Assembly: GCA_025059715.1 (NCBI GenBank)
Contig: JANXCE010000002.1
Location: forward strand, 23,802 to 87,801
Length of the DNA: 64,000 bases
Origin: Caldimicrobium sp.
GTDB taxonomy: Bacteria > Desulfobacterota > Thermodesulfobacteria > Thermodesulfobacteriales > Thermodesulfobacteriaceae
Reading direction: 5' to 3'
The notes beneath the pieces were generated by a model that did no database searches, had not been told where the DNA came from, and saw only the letters and a program-made list of their open reading frames with translations. Positions 21,112 through 32,347 of the stretch are shown here, piece after piece; the first letter of the stretch is position 1; each line of letters starts with the position of its first letter. The translations under genes and the position numbers were made by a program.

Positions 21112-21528
21112 TTATTCTTCCTTAAATTTCTTTCTTATAATAAACACTGAGCAAGGAGCAAAAGAGACCACTTTAGCGGTAGTGCTTCCCAAGGTAAATC
21201 TGAGGATGTCCGGTCTACTTCCCCTTGCGCCCATGAGAAGAAGGTCTGCCTCTTCTTTTTCCACAAACTTTAAAATAGCCTCTGCCACAGAGTAATCCTC
21301 AACCAAAACACTTCTAAGGGGAACTTGGGGAATAAGAGCCTTAGCCTCTTTTAAAAGATTTTCCGCCTTGTTTTTTGCATTTGCTACCTCTTCCTTCGTC
21401 ATATCCTCTCTAATGGGCACCACAGTGAGCACTATAATTTCGCCTTTTTCTTCCTCTAAAAACTTGGTTGCTCGCTTCAAACCTTCCTTAGCATCCTCCG
21501 AACCATCATAAGCTACCACGATTTTCAT
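21112..21528 (-). CDS. Universal stress protein (UspA family)
   Basis: VVAYDGSEDAKEGLKRA; LLMGARGSRPDILRFTLGSTTAKVV. Confidence 0.9.
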   Translation of the reverse strand: MKIVVAYDGSEDAKEGLKRATKFLEEEKGEIIVLTVVPIREDMTKEEVANAKNKAENLLKEAKALIPQVPLRSVLVEDYSVAEAILKFVEKEEADLLLMGARGSRPDILRFTLGSTTAKVVSFAPCSVFIIRKKFKEE

Positions 21529-21599
21529 AGAGTCCTCCTATGTTTTTTTAGAATAGTTGGATTTATTATACCTTATTTTAAGTAAGTATGTCAAGTTCA

Positions 21600-21975
21600 T
21601 GTATAAGTCCATATGATTTTAGACTGAGGGGAATTCTCGTAAAATTTATAACAAATCCACTCCAAAGGCGATACATTCCCAAGACCACTATGCACCCTCT
21701 CCGTATTATACCATATCAAATACCTCATAAGCTCCCTGTTAAACTCCTCCAAATCATCCTTCAACATCCACTCCCTATACTCAATAAACTCCTCTTCCAA
21801 AGTCCGATTAAACCTCTCTACATACCCATTCCCCTCCCTCTCAAGCTCCGTCGCAAATTCCCATAAAAATTCACTCCCATTATCAGTCTGCACACCCCTT
21901 ATCTTAAAAGGAGTTATCGCCTTAAACTTACTCCATAAGTCCCTTCCATTCCTGCTTGATAAATTACTATACACT
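21600..21975 (-). mobile_element. IS remnant A: right terminus plus C-terminal DDE transposase fragment
   Basis: ORF 21597-21974 with QTDNGSEF, GNGYVERFNRTLEEEF, WYNTERVHSGLGNVSPLEW (rve-type); TIR tgtataagtcca. Confidence 0.85.
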
Positions 21976-22005
21976 CACATTGGCAAAAAAAAAATAAAAA
22001 AAAAT

Positions 22006-22279
22006 GCATAAGTTCAAGGTCTTTTTAGCCTCTCGCTAACCCCTTCTCCCATCAAAGACTTAAAAATGCTGTAAAGACTTGAAGCAATTAGAGATGCCTC
22101 TCTCTCAATGAAAAGAAGTCGCCATAAGACTACTATGGGTATAGTCATCTATCGAACAGGAGTGGTTTGAATTTTTTTTGGTGTAAAAAGTCTTGGGCTT
22201 GGACCGTATCACCTTTAGAGTGGATTTTCTACAAATTTAATGAGAATACCCCTCAGTCTAAATCCTATGGATTCATACA
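22006..22279 (+). mobile_element. Internally deleted derivative of the same IS (MITE-like, both termini present)
   Basis: Left end tgcataagttcaaggtc matches 40055 onward; right end cctcagtctaaatcctatggattcataca matches the other right ends. Confidence 0.7.
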
Positions 22280-22337
22280 AAATTAGGGTTCAAGAAAACC
22301 TTTGACTTTTCCCTACTGGTGGGATAAAATTAACTAA

Positions 22338-22923
22338 ATGTTAACTTTAGAGGTCTCAAAAAGTAGAGTGCCTTCTTTGGATTTTAAAGGAGAGAAGGCC
22401 TCTTTTGGTCGATATGGTATTCATGATTATCCTGCCATGTTACATTATCTTGTTGTAAGAAGCATTCTTAAAGAATTTGCTTTTGGTAAAAAAGTGTTAT
22501 ACGATCCCTTTTGTGGTAGCGGTGTTTCTCTTTGTGAAGGTTTAAGGTTTGGCTTGAGAGTATACGGAACTGATATTAATCCTCTGCCTTCTTAATAGCA
22601 AAGGTCAGATGTTCTGAGATTAAAGAAATACCTAATAAAGAAATAATTCAGAGAATCAAAAATTCAAAACCTGAAATTCCTGAAGTTAAAAATATTGAAT
22701 ATTGGTTTAAGGAGTATGTAATAGAAGATTTGGGCAAAATCAGAACTGCCATCAAAGAGTATCAAGACAGAGATTTTTATGAGTTACTTCTTGTAGCTTT
22801 TTCTCAAACAATAAGAGAAGTATCAAATAACAAAAAGGAAGAATTTAAAAGATATAGTCTTAGTGAAAAAGAATTAAGTAAGTTTAATCCAGATGTGTTT
22901 TGTCTATATCTAACCTCCTAAAA
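22338..22923 (+). pseudogene. DNA methyltransferase, frameshifted and truncated
   Basis: DPFCGSGVSLCEGLRFGLRVYGTDINP then frameshift near 22584, continuing FLIAKVRCSEIKEI...LYLTS in another frame. Confidence 0.75.
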
Positions 22924-23222
22924 CTAATATATAGATAGACTTTTTAGTTACTTTAAGTTAAATTGCTAACCTATCAATGGTTAGCTATTCATCTAAACTC
23001 GTCCTCATATGAACTTAATTATAGAATTAAGTGAGTAAATCTGTGAGTTGCTATGAGATTCTATGACTTTTAATCTAAAGAAAACTTCCTCTTTAGAGGA
23101 AGGCTTTCTAAGTGAAGTTGAGTCTTTTACGCATTTTTGTATCTTGATTCCGCAACTTACCTTCAGCTTTCTACTCCTCTCATTTATTTACTACTTCCTT
23201 ACATTCCAATAAAGAGTGGAAC

Positions 23223-24002
23223 CTATTTAGAGGGGCAAAGACTATCACTTCTATTTTCGTAAGATAGCGCAATAAAAAACTCTTTGTTGCCCTTAGCTCC
23301 GGGAAGCGGACTCTCTATAACTCCCAGGGGCTTTAGTTTAAGTTCTAAAGCATAATCCCAGATACTCTGAACTACTTTAAAATGTAATTTAGTATCCTTT
23401 ACAATACCCCTTTTTACCTCCCTTGGAGAAAGTTCAAATTGGGGTTTTATGAGGGCAATAATCAAGCCGCCCTCCTTCAAAAGAGGGGGTAACACAGGTA
23501 AGATCCTTTTCAAAGAAATAAAGGATACATCCACGGTAATAAGATCAAATTTCTCCGGAAACATCTCTGGGGTTAAGTATCTTGCATTTATTCCCTCAAG
23601 TGATATAACCCGAGGATCACCTCTTAACTTATAGTGTAGCTGTCCCTTGCCTACATCTAAAGCATACACCTTCTTTGCTCTGTGTGCCAAAAGACAGTGG
23701 GTAAACCCACCTGTAGAAGCACCCACATCTAAGCATACCCAATCCTTAGGGTCAATCGCAAAGAGTTTGAGGGCTGCCTCAAGCTTTAGGCCTCCCCTTG
23801 ACACATAGGGCAGATCCTCTTCTATGGAAAAGATAGAATCCACCGGTAATAGTTCACTGGGCTTCTTGATCTGCTGAAAATTACTACCGTCTGTGGAGTA
23901 ACGAACTTTTCCTGCCAAAATTATAGCTTGAGCCCTTTGTCTACTATCAACAAGGCCCTTTTCCACTAACAACTTATCCGCTCTGATCTTTTTAACCTTC
24001 AA
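23223..24002 (-). CDS. tlyA: TlyA family rRNA methyltransferase / S4-domain protein
   Basis: RADKLLVEKGLVDSRQRAQAIILAGKV; CLDVGASTGGFTHCLL. Confidence 0.93.
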   Translation of the reverse strand: MKVKKIRADKLLVEKGLVDSRQRAQAIILAGKVRYSTDGSNFQQIKKPSELLPVDSIFSIEEDLPYVSRGGLKLEAALKLFAIDPKDWVCLDVGASTGGFTHCLLAHRAKKVYALDVGKGQLHYKLRGDPRVISLEGINARYLTPEMFPEKFDLITVDVSFISLKRILPVLPPLLKEGGLIIALIKPQFELSPREVKRGIVKDTKLHFKVVQSIWDYALELKLKPLGVIESPLPGAKGNKEFFIALSYENRSDSLCPSK

Positions 24003-25566
24003 TATCTTGCTCTAATTTTAGTAGAAGAATCTGACTCTGAGATTTGCTTTTAAGAAGCTCTATCCCCCTCTTCAACATATGGAGAAGATTGATCTCGTTA
24101 GGTTCCTTTTTGATATCCACAATCTTAGGACTATAAGTAATAACGCTGATGTAGGAGAGAATCTTTTCTCGGTATCGCTTATAAAAAAATTCCTCTATTT
24201 TTCTCAGTAACTTTCTTGCTACTACCATTGCTCCCTGTGAGGGAGTCTCCGTAAGTAACACATAGAAAACATATCCAGTGGAACTTTTAGCAATTAAATC
24301 AGTTCTTCGCAGGTTTTTAGTTAGCTCCTGGGCAATATTTCTTAAAATCCCTTCTTCTTCGGTAAGCCCAATTTTACCCACTATTTTGGGAAAATCTGCG
24401 ATATCTATACATAATAAGCTAAAAACTTTGCCATACCTTCTTGTCCTCAATAGTTCTTCCTTCACTCTTTTTAAAAAATAGGTTTCCTTGTAAACCTTTG
24501 TGTGCTCTTCATAGATACTTACTTCCTCTAATTTTTTGCTGAGAAATTCCACTTTATTTTCTAAGTCTCGCCTTTCACGCGCAAGGGCTAACAACTTATT
24601 TTCATACTCCTCTAAAAGAATTTCTGTGTTTTCCTTTTCCCTCTCTCCCTCCATTCCCTCTTCTGATTTTATTCTCTGAAGTTCCCTTTCTCTTTCCTCC
24701 TGCCATTCTCTTAGAGTCTTGAGTTTAAACTCCTCTAAATTGAAGAGCTCCAAATAGGAATTCACTATCTTTGGAAAAATCTCTCCGAAAGCCTCAATTT
24801 CCTGGGAAGTGAGATATTTTTGGGCAAGGCCTATAAAGTTTTTCCAGCGAAGTTCACGATTAAATCCAAAGAAACTTCCACAACCTGCATCTATCATCCT
24901 CAATAAATGGAGATCCTCTTGAATCTCCCTTGGAATCATCTCTTCAGAAATTTCATGATGATACCTAAGATTAAGGATAAATCTCCTCGGAAGAGTATAG
25001 TTTTCAAAGTATTCTGCCACAATATCCTGATGGGTAATACCAAAGATCTCTCTCTCCGCCTCAAGGAGAGATATACCTTCCTGTTTTCTCTTTAAGACCT
25101 GAAGATATTTCTGAGGATTTAGAAAATACATTACAATTATGCCGAAATCCATGAGATAGGAAGCAACAGGAATATGTCTTGGAAAGTTCTCTAATAGATC
25201 AGCCAAGAAGAAGCCTGCAATCAACTGGGTTAAAGCCCTACTCCAAAATTTTGGGAAGCTAAATTCATTTAGGGTATTTTTCATTAATTTTTTAGCTATT
25301 AATCCGATAGTGAGGATCTTAGTAGTGGTATCACCAAGAACAAGTAGGGCTCCCCTTAATGTTGTTATTGGTTCTCCTGATTTTCTAAAACGGGGCTTGT
25401 TAGCAGTGCTTAGAAGAAAGGACTTAACTTCGCCCTCAGTATGTAAAAATTCCTCCCACTCTCTTTCACTCTTGTTGAGATAGGTTTGTAAGATTTTAAT
25501 CCCGAGTTCTGGAAAGGGTAATAGTGCTCCTTGTTCTCTCTTAATCAGTTGTTCAAGAGAACCCAT
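23992..25566 (-). CDS. HDOD domain plus degenerate GGDEF-like domain protein
   Basis: N-terminal HDOD-like; C-terminal FSLLCIDIADFPKIVGKIG with SSTGY where GGDEF is expected. Confidence 0.75.
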   Translation of the reverse strand: MGSLEQLIKREQGALLPFPELGIKILQTYLNKSEREWEEFLHTEGEVKSFLLSTANKPRFRKSGEPITTLRGALLVLGDTTTKILTIGLIAKKLMKNTLNEFSFPKFWSRALTQLIAGFFLADLLENFPRHIPVASYLMDFGIIVMYFLNPQKYLQVLKRKQEGISLLEAEREIFGITHQDIVAEYFENYTLPRRFILNLRYHHEISEEMIPREIQEDLHLLRMIDAGCGSFFGFNRELRWKNFIGLAQKYLTSQEIEAFGEIFPKIVNSYLELFNLEEFKLKTLREWQEERERELQRIKSEEGMEGEREKENTEILLEEYENKLLALARERRDLENKVEFLSKKLEEVSIYEEHTKVYKETYFLKRVKEELLRTRRYGKVFSLLCIDIADFPKIVGKIGLTEEEGILRNIAQELTKNLRRTDLIAKSSTGYVFYVLLTETPSQGAMVVARKLLRKIEEFFYKRYREKILSYISVITYSPKIVDIKKEPNEINLLHMLKRGIELLKSKSQSQILLLKLEQDIEG

Positions 25567-25649
25567 TGGCTTTACGCTCTATGGTGTTAAAATATAGTCT
25601 AATTGAATATTTTAAATGATTACTTCTTAATTACAATATAGGAGGGTTT

Positions 25650-26909
25650 ATGGAGGAAATAAGGCAAAGGGTTTTAGAAACTGCCAAACAGGCTAAGGAG
25701 GCTAGTAAAGTTTTAGCTAAAATTCCCACCTCAGTCAAAAATGAAGTCCTACTAAGGGTTGCCCAGAGAATCCGAGAAAAAGGGGATTGGTTGAAGGAGA
25801 TTAATTCTCAAGATGTAAACGCAGCCATCTCTGCAGGACACACAAAGGCCTTTATTGACCGTCTTACTTTAACCGACAAAGTAATTGAAGCTATGGCTAA
25901 AGGACTTGAAGATGTAGCAAACCTCCCAGATCCTGTGGGGGAGATAACTAAGATGTGGAGAAGACCTAATGGTCTTTTGGTGGGAAAAATGAGGATTCCT
26001 TTGGGAGTAATAGCAATAATTTATGAAAGTAGACCAAATGTTACTATTGATTCCGCAGGTCTTTGCTTTAAAAGCGGTAATTCTGTCATTTTAAGGGGGG
26101 GAAAAGAGGCTTTACGCTCCAACTTAGCCTTAGCAGAAATTTTCAGAAATGTCCTATCAGAAATGAATCTGCCTATTGATGCGGTTCAGGTGATTCCAAC
26201 TCCTGAGAGAACCGCTATGGAATACCTATTAGAATTAGAAGACTACATAGACCTGGTAATACCCCGAGGTGGCGAGGGGCTTATTCGTTTCGTGGTGGAG
26301 AGAGCTAAGATGCCTGTGATAAAGCACTATAAAGGAGTGTGCCATGTTTATGTGGATAACGAAGCCCACTTGGAGAAGGCTTTGCGGATCTGCGTAAACG
26401 CTAAGTGTCAAAGACCGGGAGTTTGCAATGCCATGGAAACTCTACTTGTCCATAAAGATATTGCCCCCCAGTTTTTACCTCTTCTTGCTGAGGAGTTCAA
26501 AAAATATAAAGTGGAAATTAGAGGATGCCCCGAGACTTTAAAATACATACCTGAGGCCATTCCTGCCAAACCTGAGGATTATGGGTATGAATTTCTGGAT
26601 CTAATTTTGGCGGTAAAAGTAGTAAATTCCTTAGATGAGGCTCTGGAACACATAGCTAAATATGGAAGTAATCATACTGAGGCTATTGTTACCGAAAATT
26701 ACAGCAAGGCGATGAAATTTCTACAAGAGGTTGATGCAAGCTTAGTCTTGGTGAATGCTTCCACGAGATTTAACGACGGTGGGGAATTGGGCTTAGGAGC
26801 AGAAATTGGTATTTCTACCACCAAGATTCATGCCTATGGTCCTATGGGGCTTGAGGAACTAACTACTACAAAGTTTATTGCCCTGGGAGATGGACAAATC
26901 AGGACCTAA
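25650..26909 (+). CDS. proA: Gamma-glutamyl phosphate reductase
   Basis: [36 protein letters not shown]. Confidence 0.96.
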   Translation: MEEIRQRVLETAKQAKEASKVLAKIPTSVKNEVLLRVAQRIREKGDWLKEINSQDVNAAISAGHTKAFIDRLTLTDKVIEAMAKGLEDVANLPDPVGEITKMWRRPNGLLVGKMRIPLGVIAIIYESRPNVTIDSAGLCFKSGNSVILRGGKEALRSNLALAEIFRNVLSEMNLPIDAVQVIPTPERTAMEYLLELEDYIDLVIPRGGEGLIRFVVERAKMPVIKHYKGVCHVYVDNEAHLEKALRICVNAKCQRPGVCNAMETLLVHKDIAPQFLPLLAEEFKKYKVEIRGCPETLKYIPEAIPAKPEDYGYEFLDLILAVKVVNSLDEALEHIAKYGSNHTEAIVTENYSKAMKFLQEVDASLVLVNASTRFNDGGELGLGAEIGISTTKIHAYGPMGLEELTTTKFIALGDGQIRT

Positions 26910-27522
26910 GATAGGAATCTTTGGAGGCACCTTTGATCCACCTCACTTAGGACACCTAAGAGTTGCGGAAGAAGTTAGAGAAGCCTTTTCCTTAGAGGAG
27001 ATTTGGTTTATACCAGCAGGATATCCCCCTCATAAGACCGAGGCCTATCTTTCCTTTGAAGAAAGATTTCATTTATTAAATCTTGCTACAAAGGATAATC
27101 CCTATTTTAAAGTTTTAGATGTAGAAAGAGATTTGAAACCATCCTACACGCTTAAAACCTTGGAGAAAATTTGTTCCCTTTATGCCCAGGGGAGGTTCTA
27201 CTTGCTCTTAGGTTGGGACGCCTTTAAAGAGATAGATACCTGGTGGAACTACGAGAGATTCCTCGATTTCGTTGAATTAATCATTTTTTCTCGGGGAAAA
27301 GGAAATTGGCAGGAGGCATTTCTTCTTGCTAAACAAAGGGTCAAGAGACTCTGGGGACCTAAAGCCTTAAATAGAGTTCACTTTCTGGAGGTATTTCCTA
27401 TTGAAATATCAAGCTCTATTATACGAAATTTAGTAAGTCAGGGAAGATCCATAAGATATCTGGTTCCAGAGGAAGTTTATTTCTATTTTGTTAGTAAAAC
27501 CCTCTCAACCCCCCTCAAATGA
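26890..27522 (+). CDS. nadD: Nicotinate-nucleotide adenylyltransferase
   Basis: [45 protein letters not shown]. Confidence 0.94.
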   Translation: MDKSGPKIGIFGGTFDPPHLGHLRVAEEVREAFSLEEIWFIPAGYPPHKTEAYLSFEERFHLLNLATKDNPYFKVLDVERDLKPSYTLKTLEKICSLYAQGRFYLLLGWDAFKEIDTWWNYERFLDFVELIIFSRGKGNWQEAFLLAKQRVKRLWGPKALNRVHFLEVFPIEISSSIIRNLVSQGRSIRYLVPEEVYFYFVSKTLSTPLK

Positions 27523-30086
27523 GAGCTACTCCCAAGACCAATATTACTCCGATGTTTCGCCAATACTTTGAGATAAAGCAAAAATACTCTGACTGCATTC
27601 TTTTCTTTAGGTTAGGGGATTTTTACGAGATGTTTTTTGAGGATGCAGAAAGAGTTGCTCCTCTCTTGGGGCTCGTCCTTACAAAAAGGGAGGCAGGCAA
27701 AGACTTAACCGCGCCTATGTGTGGAGTTCCGATAGAAAAGGGAGACTTTTATGTGCAAAAACTCTTAGACTTAGGATTTAAGGTGGCAATCTGTGAACAG
27801 GTGGAGGATCCCTCTGTTGCTAAGGGCTTAGTCAAAAGAGAGGTGGTTAGGGTTTGCACTCCGGGGCTTTTCATCGATCTATCCTATCTAAAGGAAAAGG
27901 AGAAGAATTACTTAGCAAGCTTAGTTATAGGTAAAAAGGCAGGACTTGCCTTTTTGGAATTATCCTGTGAGGAGCTTCTCTACACAGAACTACCCATAGA
28001 GCGGGCTATAACAGAGATCATAAAAAGAGAGCCTCGAGAACTTCTTATAGAGAGAGATTTAGCAGAAAAAGAGGTTCTAAAAGAACTAAAGGAAAGTCTC
28101 CCCCGCATTCATATTACTCCTCTGGAAGAAGGATACTTCCACCGAAGTAAGGCTCTCTTTGAAGAGCTCTCAGTCTCAGAAGAAGCTCAAAGGGCACTCT
28201 CTTCGGTGATTGAATACTTAAAAACCCTTCAACCCTTACTTGCGGACAGGCCTTACCAGCCGAAATTTTACTATCCTGAAGATTCCCTTTACATAGACGA
28301 CTCAGCCCAGAGAAATTTAGAGCTAATCCGAAACCTCTGGGATGGCTCTACTAAATATAGTCTCTACTGGGTCTTAGACAAGACCCAAACTCCCATGGGT
28401 TCAAGACAATTAAAGGAGTGGATCCTCTATCCTTTAAAGAATCAAGAGACTATTAGAGAAAGACAAAGGGTGATAGAGTTTTTCTTAGAGAGAAGGAGTT
28501 TAAGAGAGACTTTGCGAACAGTGCTTTCCAAAATCTCTGATTTGGAGAGACTCACCGGGAGAGTAAGTTTGCGCCTTATCAATCCTCGGGAACTTGCCTT
28601 GCTCAGAGATACCTTAAAGTATCTTCCGGAAATAAAGGGCCTTCTTGAGAGAGAAAGGGAGGCTTTAGATTTTCCTTTACTATTAAAGGAGCTTCTCCAA
28701 AAAATCTCTACCTTTGAGAATCTATGGACCCTCTTACAGAGGGCTTTGGCCGAAAATCCTCCCACCCAGTTAAAGGAGGGAGGTATAATTAAAGGGGGAT
28801 ACAATGCCATTCTTGACGAATTGAAAAATCTTCGTGAAAACACTATCACCTTTTTAACAGAGCTTGAACAAAAATTAAAATTAAAGACTGGAATACCAAC
28901 CTTGAAGATTGGTTACAATAGGGTCTTTGGTTACTATGTAGAGGTATCAAAGAGTTATGTAAAGGCTGTGCCCTCTTATTTTGAGAGAAAACAGACCTTA
29001 ACAGGTGGTGAGAGATTTACCCTTCCTGAACTAAAGGAGTTAGAGGATAAAATTCTCTCTTCGGAGAACAAAATCAAGGAGCTTGAGTACCAACTTTTTT
29101 TAGAGCTTAGAGAAGAGGTCTTAAAGGAGGTTCCGCAATTAAGGGATACGGCTAAAGCTCTGGCCCAATTAGATGTATTATTAGCCTTAGCTGAGGTGGC
29201 TGAGGAGAACCATTATACGAAACCTGAGGTAGTAGAGGAGAAGGTTTTAGAGATTGAGGAGGGAAGACACCCTGTTTTAGAGAAAATTCAGGGACGAGAA
29301 AGATTTATTCCTAACTCAATTAGCCTAAAAGAGAGAGAAAGGGATTTTATTATTCTAACAGGGCCTAATATGGGAGGCAAATCAACCTTCCTGCGACAGG
29401 TTGCTCTAATTGTAATATTAGCCCATATGGGTAGTTTTGTCCCTGCAAATTTTGCGAAAGTGGGGCTCTTTGATAGAATCTTTACTAGGATTGGAGCTGG
29501 AGATGAATTAATACGAGGAAAAAGCACCTTTATGGTAGAGATGAGTGAATGCTCCAAAATTTTACAACAGGCCACTTCAAACTCCTTAGTGATCTTAGAT
29601 GAAGTAGGCAGAGGGACCAGCACTTTTGATGGCTTATCTCTTGCATGGGCAATTGCGGAATATCTCTATAAAAAGGGGGTTTTTACCTTGCTTGCTACCC
29701 ATTATTTTGAACTTACCGAGCTGGCAAAGTCTTATCCCTCTATCAAAAACTTTCATGTGGAGGTGAAGGAGTGGCAAGGTGAAGTTATTTTCTTATATAG
29801 AGTATTGCCAGGCCCTGCCCATCAGTCCTATGGAATTGAAGTAGCAAAACTTGCCAAAATCCCAGCAGAAGTCCTAAAAAGAGCCCAAGAAATCCTTCGA
29901 GACTTAGAAAAAAGAAGACCTAAAATTTCCCAAAGGCAACTTTCTCTCTTTCAAGAAGATGACAAATCCCATATCCTTGATAGAATTAGGAACATAGATC
30001 TTGATAGATTAACCCCAATTGATGCCCTAAACCTTTTATACGAACTAAAAGGGGCTTTAAAGCAAGAAAAGAATTCAAAAACATGA
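27519..30086 (+). CDS. mutS: DNA mismatch repair protein MutS
   Basis: GDFYEMFFEDA, GPNMGGKSTFLRQ, DEVGRGTSTFDG. Confidence 0.97.
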   Translation: MRATPKTNITPMFRQYFEIKQKYSDCILFFRLGDFYEMFFEDAERVAPLLGLVLTKREAGKDLTAPMCGVPIEKGDFYVQKLLDLGFKVAICEQVEDPSVAKGLVKREVVRVCTPGLFIDLSYLKEKEKNYLASLVIGKKAGLAFLELSCEELLYTELPIERAITEIIKREPRELLIERDLAEKEVLKELKESLPRIHITPLEEGYFHRSKALFEELSVSEEAQRALSSVIEYLKTLQPLLADRPYQPKFYYPEDSLYIDDSAQRNLELIRNLWDGSTKYSLYWVLDKTQTPMGSRQLKEWILYPLKNQETIRERQRVIEFFLERRSLRETLRTVLSKISDLERLTGRVSLRLINPRELALLRDTLKYLPEIKGLLEREREALDFPLLLKELLQKISTFENLWTLLQRALAENPPTQLKEGGIIKGGYNAILDELKNLRENTITFLTELEQKLKLKTGIPTLKIGYNRVFGYYVEVSKSYVKAVPSYFERKQTLTGGERFTLPELKELEDKILSSENKIKELEYQLFLELREEVLKEVPQLRDTAKALAQLDVLLALAEVAEENHYTKPEVVEEKVLEIEEGRHPVLEKIQGRERFIPNSISLKERERDFIILTGPNMGGKSTFLRQVALIVILAHMGSFVPANFAKVGLFDRIFTRIGAGDELIRGKSTFMVEMSECSKILQQATSNSLVILDEVGRGTSTFDGLSLAWAIAEYLYKKGVFTLLATHYFELTELAKSYPSIKNFHVEVKEWQGEVIFLYRVLPGPAHQSYGIEVAKLAKIPAEVLKRAQEILRDLEKRRPKISQRQLSLFQEDDKSHILDRIRNIDLDRLTPIDALNLLYELKGALKQEKNSKT

Positions 30087-32347
30087 GACTTCTCTGGATT
30101 TCCATCCTAATTTTAGGATTTTTCTTTAGCATCCTTTTCCTTCATCCAAATCCTCTTAGAGGGGAGGAAATTCATCATGTGGTTAAAAAGGGGGAGACTC
30201 TTGCGAAGATTGCCCAGAAATATGGAGTTACACCAAAGGAGATCAAAGCGTGGAATAATTTAAAGAGTAATACCCTTAAGATTGGGCAGATATTAGTTAT
30301 TAAAGTAGCTACTACTGAGGATACAAGGGAGATAATTCATAGAGTAAGGGAAGGAGAGAGCCTTTTAAGCATTGCTAAAAAATATGGAGTATCACCAGAA
30401 GATCTTATAAGGTGGAATAAACTTAAAAGACAACAGGTTACTCCAGGCCAAAAACTCCGCATAAAAATTAAGTCTGAAAAACAAAAGAAAGAGGTAAAAG
30501 GGGAACCTAAAAGGGATAGGGAAATAATATATAGAGTAAAAGCTGGGGAGAACCTTTCTCAAATTGCTAAGCTTTTTAATGTAACGGAAGAAGACATTAT
30601 GAAAGCTAATAACCTTAAAAGTAAAGAGCTTAAAGTGGGACAGAGATTACTGATAAGATTACCTTCTAAAGAGGAAAAAAGGATTAAAGAAGGTAGAGTA
30701 GATACCCAATATTTTGAGCAGAAGGCTGCAGAGACGATCTCAGAACTTTTCCAACAACTTCAACAAAGAGAGGAGAGGCTGAGGGCCTCCAATCCTACAA
30801 GACAGGACTATTTAAAACTGATTAGTGAATATCGGAGAATCTATCTGATGTATCCTAGTTCCGAGGTTGCGCCTCTTGCTTTGTTTAAAACGGGAGAGCT
30901 TTATCAAGAGATTTATTTTCGCTCCCTTAAAAAGGAAGATCTTCAAGAGGCAGGTAGGCGTTTTGAACTCTTTTTAAAAAATTATCCTCAGCATTCAAAA
31001 GCAGAAAGCGCCTATCTACAATTAATAAACATCTATCGGGAACTTAAAGAGGAAGAAAAATTAAAAACTTTGCAAAAAGAATGGGAAGAGAGATTCCCTA
31101 AAACAAAAGCTACTGCTAAAAAAGAGGTTGCCTCGGTAATTAAAGAAAAAGAAGAAAAATTTGTTGTGGCGGACTTAAAGAGAGTGCTCCGTATTGAGCC
31201 AATAACAGGAACAGACTACACCCGAATAATAGTAGATGTCTCAGGCAATTTTGAATATCAAGCTAACATCCTTCCTGGAGGTAAGGATAATCCTCCCAGA
31301 CTCTATGTTGATATATATCCTGCGGTTTTAGATGATAAAATTCAGCGGTCCTTTGATTTACAGGATTTACATTTAGAGCGGATAAGAGTTGGTCAATACG
31401 ATAGACAAACTGTAAGAGTAGTGCTCGACTTTAAGAGTCTAACTGACTATAAAATCTTTAAGATTAGAGAACCTTATCAATTAATTGTTGACCTTGTGGG
31501 AAAAGAGAAAAAAAGGGATATGAGGATTGCCAAACCTATGGGGTCAAAAAAAGATACCGGTAAGAGAGGTGCGGAAGAAAGGAGCGACTTGCGAGAAACC
31601 ACAAAAAAAGATGAGTATATTAATCTGGCTCGTCAATTTGGATTAGGTGTGAAGAGAGTAGTCATTGATCCGGGACATGGTGGCGAAGATCCCGGAGCTC
31701 TTGGACCTAATGGTCTCAAAGAGAAGGATATTGTTTTAAAGATTGCCAAAATACTTGCTAAAAAATTAGAGGATCGCTTAGGTTTAGAAGTAATACTTAC
31801 AAGATCAAGCGATGTGTTTATTCCTTTAGTCAATAGACCCGCCTTAGCAAACTCTAAAAAGGCTGATTTATTCATCTCCATACATCTAAACGCCTCTCCT
31901 GATCCACAGGCTCGAGGTATCGAAACCTATTACCTTAACTTTACAACTGATCCTGAAGCCATGAGAGTAGCTGCATTAGAGAACAGAGTAAATGATAAGG
32001 GCTTAGCGGATTTACAAGATTTAGTAAAGGCTATTCTTGCCAACACTAAATTAAAGGAGTCTCGGGAACTTGCGGAGAAAGTTCAGAGGGAATTGGTAAG
32101 AACTTTGGCCCGTCATTATCCTGATATTGAAGACCGGGGAGTAAAATATGCTCCTTTCTTAGTTTTGGTTGGCACCAGAATGCCTGCTATACTTGTTGAG
32201 GCGTCCTTTATTTCTAATCCCACCTGTGCGGAAAGATTAGCCAAAGAGGAATTTCTGGAAAAAATTGCAGAAGGTATCGCTAAGGGTGTGGAATCCTACA
32301 TCCATAGCCTTAAATTATCTGAGGTCCGTCCCCGTGATAGACTCTAA
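30083..32347 (+). CDS. N-acetylmuramoyl-L-alanine amidase with three LysM repeats, TPR-like and AMIN-like regions
   Basis: Three LysM repeats; IDPGHGGEDPGALG Amidase_3 motif. Confidence 0.92.
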   Translation: MRLLWISILILGFFFSILFLHPNPLRGEEIHHVVKKGETLAKIAQKYGVTPKEIKAWNNLKSNTLKIGQILVIKVATTEDTREIIHRVREGESLLSIAKKYGVSPEDLIRWNKLKRQQVTPGQKLRIKIKSEKQKKEVKGEPKRDREIIYRVKAGENLSQIAKLFNVTEEDIMKANNLKSKELKVGQRLLIRLPSKEEKRIKEGRVDTQYFEQKAAETISELFQQLQQREERLRASNPTRQDYLKLISEYRRIYLMYPSSEVAPLALFKTGELYQEIYFRSLKKEDLQEAGRRFELFLKNYPQHSKAESAYLQLINIYRELKEEEKLKTLQKEWEERFPKTKATAKKEVASVIKEKEEKFVVADLKRVLRIEPITGTDYTRIIVDVSGNFEYQANILPGGKDNPPRLYVDIYPAVLDDKIQRSFDLQDLHLERIRVGQYDRQTVRVVLDFKSLTDYKIFKIREPYQLIVDLVGKEKKRDMRIAKPMGSKKDTGKRGAEERSDLRETTKKDEYINLARQFGLGVKRVVIDPGHGGEDPGALGPNGLKEKDIVLKIAKILAKKLEDRLGLEVILTRSSDVFIPLVNRPALANSKKADLFISIHLNASPDPQARGIETYYLNFTTDPEAMRVAALENRVNDKGLADLQDLVKAILANTKLKESRELAEKVQRELVRTLARHYPDIEDRGVKYAPFLVLVGTRMPAILVEASFISNPTCAERLAKEEFLEKIAEGIAKGVESYIHSLKLSEVRPRDRL

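Noticed and set aside
21588-21866. Plus-strand 92-aa ORF
   Set aside because: Antisense to the transposase fragment; low-complexity composition.
23085-23102. cttcctc-ttta-gaggaag hairpin
   Set aside because: Perfect but short; no T-tract or coding context that would establish a terminator or repeat family.
28442-28849. Antisense ORFs within mutS, obgE, proB, dnaE, mutL and nuo genes
   Set aside because: Overlap strongly supported genes on the opposite strand and show no recognisable domains.
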